Positions 6,927 through 10,068 of a DNA stretch of 10,068 bases are shown here, piece by piece. The notes below the pieces were generated by a model. The model ran no database searches. It saw only the letters and a list, made by a program, of their open reading frames with translations, and was not told the DNA's origin. Made by a program: the position numbers and the translations under genes. How positions within the stretch are numbered: position 1 is the first letter of the stretch; the number at the start of each line of letters is the position of its first letter. Origin of the DNA: Willaertia magna. Lineage: Eukaryota > Heterolobosea > Eutetramitea > Acrasida > Naegleriidae. The stretch spans positions 1 to 10,068 of the forward strand of contig CADWAF010004618.1 in the NCBI GenBank assembly GCA_902984215.1, written 5' to 3'.

Positions 6927-7423
6927 TTTTAGATAATTTTAATCAATTATTTATTTGTGGAGAAATTTATAATAAAATTTATAATGAATTTACAACGATT
7001 TGTAAAAGATAAAATTAAATTTATAAATTGTGGTGGTTTAAATATTATTGTTTTAATTACAAAAAATAATGAAATTTTAATATTAAAAATCGTTACAAAT
7101 TGGTCGGTATTCTATTTTAGATAATTTAGGATCTATTTATGGTATTAATGGAGAATTAAATAATTTAAAATATAATATTTACAAAAATAAATATTAACAA
7201 ATTATGGATTTTATTCATCTGATTGTAATGGTAATTGTATTAATTAATTATGGCGAAAAAAGTTATAAAAATTTAATTATGTGTAATGGACAAATGTATA
7301 TTATTGAAAGTGACGATAAGATTAATGATAAAAGTGGTAAAAAAAAGAATAAAACAATAAATTATATTTACAATTATGAACAGTGATAATCTTTTTAAAG
7401 ATATTACTTTTAATTATTTTTAA
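6927..7423 (+). pseudogene. Decayed RCC1-repeat gene remnant
   Basis: Successive frames give LDNFNQLFICGEIYNKIYNE, then KDKIKFINCGGLNIIVLITK, then LDNLGSIYGINGELNNLKYN, then INYGEKSYKNLIMCNGQMYI with IESDDKINDKSGKKK, and last DNLFKDITFNYF before TAA 7421-7423. These look like RCC1 blades, with the final piece like the start of a BTB domain. The frame changes at least three times and stops intervene. One break is a 5-nt loss near 6999 relative to the minus-strand copy at 1591-1856. The ATG at 7204 begins a 60-codon open frame covering only a piece and is not a gene start. This is a separate RCC1 subfamily from the 3190 and 5512 genes. Confidence 0.6.
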
Positions 7424-7622
7424 TAAAGTATTGTAAGAAAGTATTGTGATTAATTTATATGTAAGTTGTTTATTCTAATTGTTTATAAAGATAATTTAAT
7501 TATGGAGCCACAGGTCATCGTAACAAAATTGTTGTGAAAGTTTACAAAAAAAATTAGAAATCATTATTCAGAAAGAAAATTGAAAGAATATTTATAAAAT
7601 CTATTTTATTTAACTGCTTATC
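7424..7622. other. Intergenic, 3' flank of the NlpC/P60 gene
   Basis: No gene is supported. For the minus-strand NlpC/P60 gene an AATAAA signal (plus-strand TTTATT at 7605-7610) lies just past its final TAA at 7623-7625. An imperfect repeat of AAAGTATTGT occurs around 7426-7448. Confidence 0.4.
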
Positions 7623-7784
7623 TTATGGTCTATAAACTTTAGTAATTCCAAACCAAGATTTATACGTGTTAACATCTCTCATTTGAACTCCATTATTAGA
7701 ATTTTCAGCAGAAACAATTTGATTATTTCCAACATAAATACCAACGTGTCCAGGTCTAAAAACAATATCACCAACTTGCATTGT
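7623..7784 (-). pseudogene. Remainder of the NlpC/P60 domain, downstream of the in-frame TAA
   Basis: Immediately after the stop, the same frame continues with TMQVGDIVFRPGHVGIYVGN, then NQIVSAENSNNGVQMRDVNT and YKSWFGITKVYRP, ending at TAA 7623-7625. GDIVF followed by GHVGIYVG is the canonical second half of an NlpC/P60 domain, and His340 (counting the stop as codon 327) is the expected catalytic histidine. The spacing from GLRDV to GD is what the family has if the stop codon stands for one ordinary residue. So a single codon change separates a full 380-residue enzyme from a truncated one. A 15-nt GT..AG removal (GTTAAACAATGCAAG) would also keep the frame but would delete the usual xMQ turn. 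Either a recent pseudogene or a readthrough product. Confidence 0.7.
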
Positions 7785-8765
7785 TTAACCAGTGACATCC
7801 CTTAAACCACCTGTATAAGCACCTGTATAAGATGGAACATTTCTTCCTGCTGCTTCCCATGATTTTAAAACTAAACCACTACAATCAAAACATGGATTAC
7901 CTAATCTTTGTTGTTGACTATAACATGCACCAATTTGTGATCTTGCATAGTTGGCTGCAATTTCCCCAGCACTTAATTGTGAATCAGCCAAGTTGTTGTT
8001 AACATATTCTTTAACGCCAGCCTTTAAGTAAGGAAGTGCCTTTTTAAATAATTTACCAATCTTTTTAAAGAATTTATCAGATTCAACTTGTGCTCTTCTT
8101 TTGTAATGTCTTCTTGGACCCCTGTTATGTCTTCTGACAGCTCTTCTTTTTGTTGTGACAACTAATTCATCTTCTAATGGAATACCTTGTGTTCTTAAAT
8201 AAGCTTTACCTAATTTTAATCCAACTTTCTTTAACAATTTACCAAACTTAAAATCAGCTTCTTCATCAAAATGTTGATTAATATATCCCTTACCAACTTG
8301 TTTAACAACTTTAAATAGTTTTTTAAAGAATTTATCAGATTGAACCTTTTCTTTTCTTAATTTCTTTGTTAATTTATATAATTTGTAAAGCTTTTTTAAT
8401 TTATTGAAACCGTTGTGTCTTCTCTTTGGTGTAGTTGTTGCTGTTTCATTAACAAATGGTCTGTAATCAGCTTCAACTTGTTCAAAATGTTGATTGATAT
8501 ATGCCTTGACAGCTCCTTTACCTATTTGACCTACTGTTTTAATAAGTTTCTTCCAGAATTTATCAGATTCAACAGCAGTTGGATGTGTATACCTCCTACC
8601 AGTTACGGATGATGGTAATTTATAATAAATTGGTCTGACCGCGTGTCTTTTACCTGGTGTTGTAGCTCTTGCTCTGAAACCGTTATATTGTTGTTGTTGT
8701 GATTGTGCAGAAACTAAAACACTTGCGAATAATGCAACAAGTAAAAGGGCAAAGAAGATTTTCAT
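7785..8765 (-). CDS. Secreted cationic-peptide polyprotein with N-terminal half of an NlpC/P60 domain, 326 residues to first stop
   Basis: ATG 8765-8763 is chosen because a signal peptide follows at once (MKIFFALLLVALFASVLVSA, residues 1-20). Lys/Arg-rich amphipathic segments come next: residues about 68-91 (DKFWKKLIKTVGQIGKGAVK...), 144-165 (DKFFKKLFKVVKQVGKGYIN...), 172-192 (FKFGKLLKKVGLKLGKAYLR) and 230-257 (DKFFKKIGKLFKKALPYLKA...). Three are preceded by V(E/Q)SD. They alternate with acidic spacers (EQVEAD, DEEAD, PLEDE) and basic cleavage-like sites (GKRH 38-41, GRR 56-58, KRR 114-116, 206-208 and 222-224). This is the layout of antimicrobial-peptide precursors, and the segments look cecropin-like. 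From about residue 266 an NlpC/P60 domain begins (YARSQIGACY, then FDCSGLV with catalytic Cys295). The frame ends at TAA 7785-7787, before the catalytic His. NlpC/P60 enzymes cut peptidoglycan stem peptides and in protists usually derive from bacteria. The likely role is antibacterial; this is inference. Confidence 0.8.
   Translation of the reverse strand: MKIFFALLLVALFASVLVSAQSQQQQYNGFRARATTPGKRHAVRPIYYKLPSSVTGRRYTHPTAVESDKFWKKLIKTVGQIGKGAVKAYINQHFEQVEADYRPFVNETATTTPKRRHNGFNKLKKLYKLYKLTKKLRKEKVQSDKFFKKLFKVVKQVGKGYINQHFDEEADFKFGKLLKKVGLKLGKAYLRTQGIPLEDELVVTTKRRAVRRHNRGPRRHYKRRAQVESDKFFKKIGKLFKKALPYLKAGVKEYVNNNLADSQLSAGEIAANYARSQIGACYSQQQRLGNPCFDCSGLVLKSWEAAGRNVPSYTGAYTGGLRDVTG
7989..8570 (-). 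repeat. Degenerate repeated cationic-peptide modules inside the polyprotein gene
   Basis: Four modules lie in one frame: 8481-8570 (ESDKFWKKLIKTVGQIGKGA...), 8265-8342 (QSDKFFKKLFKVVKQVGKGY...), 8187-8252 (FKFGKLLKKVGLKLGKAYLR) and 7989-8084 (ESDKFFKKIGKLFKKALPYL...). The shared core is SDKF(F/W)KK followed by alternating Lys and aliphatic residues. Modules 1 and 2 both end in YINQHF. The divergence suggests old duplication followed by diversification, as in multi-peptide precursors. Confidence 0.75.
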
Positions 8766-9112
8766 TTCTGCTTGTTTTTTTGAAGATGATGGAGCTGACA
8801 AGTAGCGAAATTTAGGACAATTTATAGTGGATTTCAATTTCTATTAATATTATAATGATCAAAAAAGTTTTGGTAATCAATAATTGATTCGCTCTTTTCG
8901 TGTGGTTAAAATACTTTACTATGGTAAATATTAACGAATCGTTTGTAAGTTTGAACATCAATGCAGGTTGATCTGTTAAAGGTTTTTTAATGTCACTATT
9001 CTTTGATTCATTATTATCTTCTTTTAATATAATTTCTGAAGAAAGGGATGATTGAGTGTTGTAGAACTATTACAATTTTTTGTGTGATATTCCTAACCTA
9101 ATTTAACTGGAA
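8766..9112. promoter_or_regulatory. Upstream region of the polyprotein/NlpC gene
   Basis: No coding frame is supported. For the minus-strand gene, the perfect palindrome AATCAAT-A-ATTGATT lies at 8875-8889, about 110 bp upstream of its ATG, and could be a binding site for a dimeric factor. The frame is open upstream of ATG 8765 to about 8837, but without a second ATG. Nothing recognisable is seen in 8900-9112. Confidence 0.3.
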
Positions 9113-9220
9113 ACCTAATAATGAGATTATTTAACAATCAACTCATCTACAACAAACAACCAACAAGCTCTTTAAAAAAAGTACCATTCTTTCCATTAGC
9201 GCAATGTTGTTCCTGTTGGG
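9113..9220 (+). pseudogene. Internally deleted copy of the 212-residue membrane-protein gene
   Basis: Sequence from about 9113 to 9205 matches 1954-2043 of the membrane-protein gene (GATTATTTAACAATCAACTC..., ...AAGTACCATTCTTTCCATTA), with a 2-nt loss that breaks the frame. It then jumps to AATGTTGTTCCTGTTGGG, matching 2501-2518 near the 3' end of that gene. About 460 bp are therefore missing, with the junction in a shared AAT. Similarity ends by 9220. It is clearly non-functional. Confidence 0.75.
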
Positions 9221-9373
9221 TGAACGATTTCAATCATTTTTTTTTACAAAATGTTTATCTTAATCTTTTTTGTGTTGTGTGACAAAGAAGATAATTGTAA
9301 ATTTACATATAAGAAAAAAGATTATTGTCATTACAATCTGTTTAATGGCAATTCTATAATATTTTAATTATTA

Positions 9374-9990
9374 TTAACAAAGAGTTGCAATTGAAATGTC
9401 ACTGCAATGTTGTTCCTTAATTAAATCCAATAATTTCTTTTCAAAATATTGTAAACTTTTGCTCTTTTTTAAATTGTAATTATTATAAACAATATAATGC
9501 CATCCTCCAGCCACAACATCATTATATTCATCACTTAATTTTACTTTTTGAATTGTATTTCATTTACTTTATAACTTTCAATTTGTTTTAAATCGTATAT
9601 TCTGTTAAGGCACAGACAACTTCACCAATAAAGTAAGCATTATTACTGTTTGTAATCAAAACTGTTCCACGTGAAGAACAATCAATTCTACTGATAAATT
9701 CATTTTCAAATAAAGGATGTGTTAATTTTGTAAATTGTGTGACGTTATTTTGATTATAAACATTAACAGCACCAATACAATTATAACCAATTGCATAAAC
9801 AATTCCACATTCTATTACAAATCATACAAAGTTATAAGCCAAAATATATACCACTATAAACAACATATAAAATTACAATAATACTATAATTTTCTATAAA
9901 TAACAACAACTTACTTAATAAAAAACTTTTACTCTTATTTTCAATATTTAATTTATTCCAAAAATGAGTTCGTGAAGTTTCAAAATTTCC
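9374..9990 (-). pseudogene. RCC1-family pseudogene, rearranged, inverted copy
   Basis: Read on the minus strand, 9990-9915 encodes GNFETSRTHFWNKLNIENKS then KSFLL, which joins part of exon 3 of the family to the last codons of exon 4. An intron follows (9914-9812, GTAAGT..TAG), then exon 5 (9811 to stop 9376-9374): CGIVYAIGYNCIGAVNVYNQ, LTHPLFENEFISRIDCSSRG, TVLITNSNNAYFIGEVV, and at the end KKLLDLIKEQHCSDIS with IATLC. Compared with the gene at 3190, about 430 bp (rest of exon 3, intron 3, most of exon 4) are missing in a frame-preserving way. Two single-base losses around 9560 and 9600 shift the frame inside exon 5. Exons 1 and 2 are absent. Its C-terminus is closest to the fragment at 2727-2815. 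Confidence 0.7.
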
Positions 9991-10008
9991 ACCCGGCAAA
10001 CAAAAAAC

Positions 10009-10065
10009 CGTCTTAAGATTTTTTTCTGACGACTGAATCCTAGTAGGCAGAAAAATTTTCAGACG
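10009..10065. repeat. Imperfect inverted repeat at the breakpoint of the RCC1 pseudogene
   Basis: The arm at 10009-10030 (CGTCTTAAGATTTTTTTCTG...) and the reverse complement of 10046-10065 (CGTCTGAAAATTTTTCTGCC) match apart from a few mismatches and a 2-nt length difference, with a 15-nt loop. The block is less AT-rich than its surroundings and starts where RCC1 similarity stops (9991). It could be the end of a foldback or MITE-like element, but the window ends before this can be seen. AGACGTCT at 10061-10068 is itself a palindrome. Confidence 0.4.
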
Positions 10066-10068
10066 TCT

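Noticed and set aside
7500..7554. Possible RCC1-like scrap YGATGHRNKIVVK on the plus strand
   Set aside because: It is too short and isolated to separate from chance.
7771..7790. A 15-nt intron (GTTAAACAATGCAAG on the minus strand) removing the in-frame stop in the NlpC/P60 gene
   Set aside because: It is GT..AG and frame-preserving, but much shorter than the 43-103 nt introns here, has an unlike donor, and would remove the conserved MQ before VGD. It is kept only as an alternative.
8415..8612. 65-codon plus-strand open frame
   Set aside because: It is antisense to the polyprotein gene, with no independent support.
4679..8765. Alternative genetic code with TAA as a sense codon
   Set aside because: RCC1 exons, the membrane-protein gene and the polyprotein have no other internal TAA, Gln is written CAA throughout, and several genes end at TAA with noncoding sequence behind.
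1..10068. CRISPR array, tRNA, rRNA or transposase genes
   Set aside because: No regularly spaced repeats, cloverleaf-like stretches, rRNA-like blocks or transposase motifs were recognised by eye; a covariance-model scan was not possible.

Overview
The window is strongly AT-rich nuclear DNA from a eukaryote. The evidence is a set of short GT..AG introns (43-103 nt, donors such as GTACGT, GTAAGT and GTAATT) whose positions and phases match between paralogous genes, A-rich sequence before start codons, AATAAA signals close behind stop codons, and B-box, NHL and RCC1 domains. An AT-rich amoeboid or flagellate protist fits best, but I cannot name the lineage. Plain translation of the exons supports the standard genetic code.

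Layout from left to right. Positions 1-229 (minus) hold the start of a B-box zinc-finger gene that runs off the left edge. Positions 868-1191 hold a doubtful 107-residue ORF. Positions 1218-1521 (plus) hold a broken B-box/NHL paralogue of the left-edge gene. Positions 1591-1856 (minus) hold a decayed RCC1 fragment. Positions 1931-2569 encode a 212-residue single-span membrane protein, followed convergently by the last ~90 bp of an RCC1-family gene (2727-2815, minus). Positions 3190-4651 carry the best-preserved gene of the RCC1 family: five exons, 402 residues, ending just inside a BTB-like start. It converges on a small membrane-protein gene (4679-5104, minus) that has lost its 5' integrity. 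The same pair recurs at 5512-6647 (RCC1, plus, with an internal deletion) and 6742-6915 (small membrane protein, minus, ORF intact). More RCC1 debris lies at 6927-7423. Another pair, a membrane-protein fragment plus an RCC1 pseudogene on the minus strand, lies at 9113-9990 near the right edge.

The most unusual gene is at 7623-8765 (minus). It encodes a secretory signal peptide, then about four lysine-rich amphipathic, cecropin-like segments separated by acidic spacers and di/tribasic sites, and then an NlpC/P60 peptidoglycan-hydrolase domain. This looks like an antimicrobial-peptide polyprotein fused to a cell-wall hydrolase. An in-frame TAA lies between the catalytic Cys and His codons, so the hydrolase half is either broken or made only by readthrough.

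Overall this looks like a fast-evolving, duplicating subtelomere-like or accessory region. RCC1-type genes, two kinds of small membrane protein and B-box/NHL genes have been copied, inverted and internally deleted around one probable antibacterial effector gene. No rRNA, tRNA, CRISPR array or recognisable transposase was seen.
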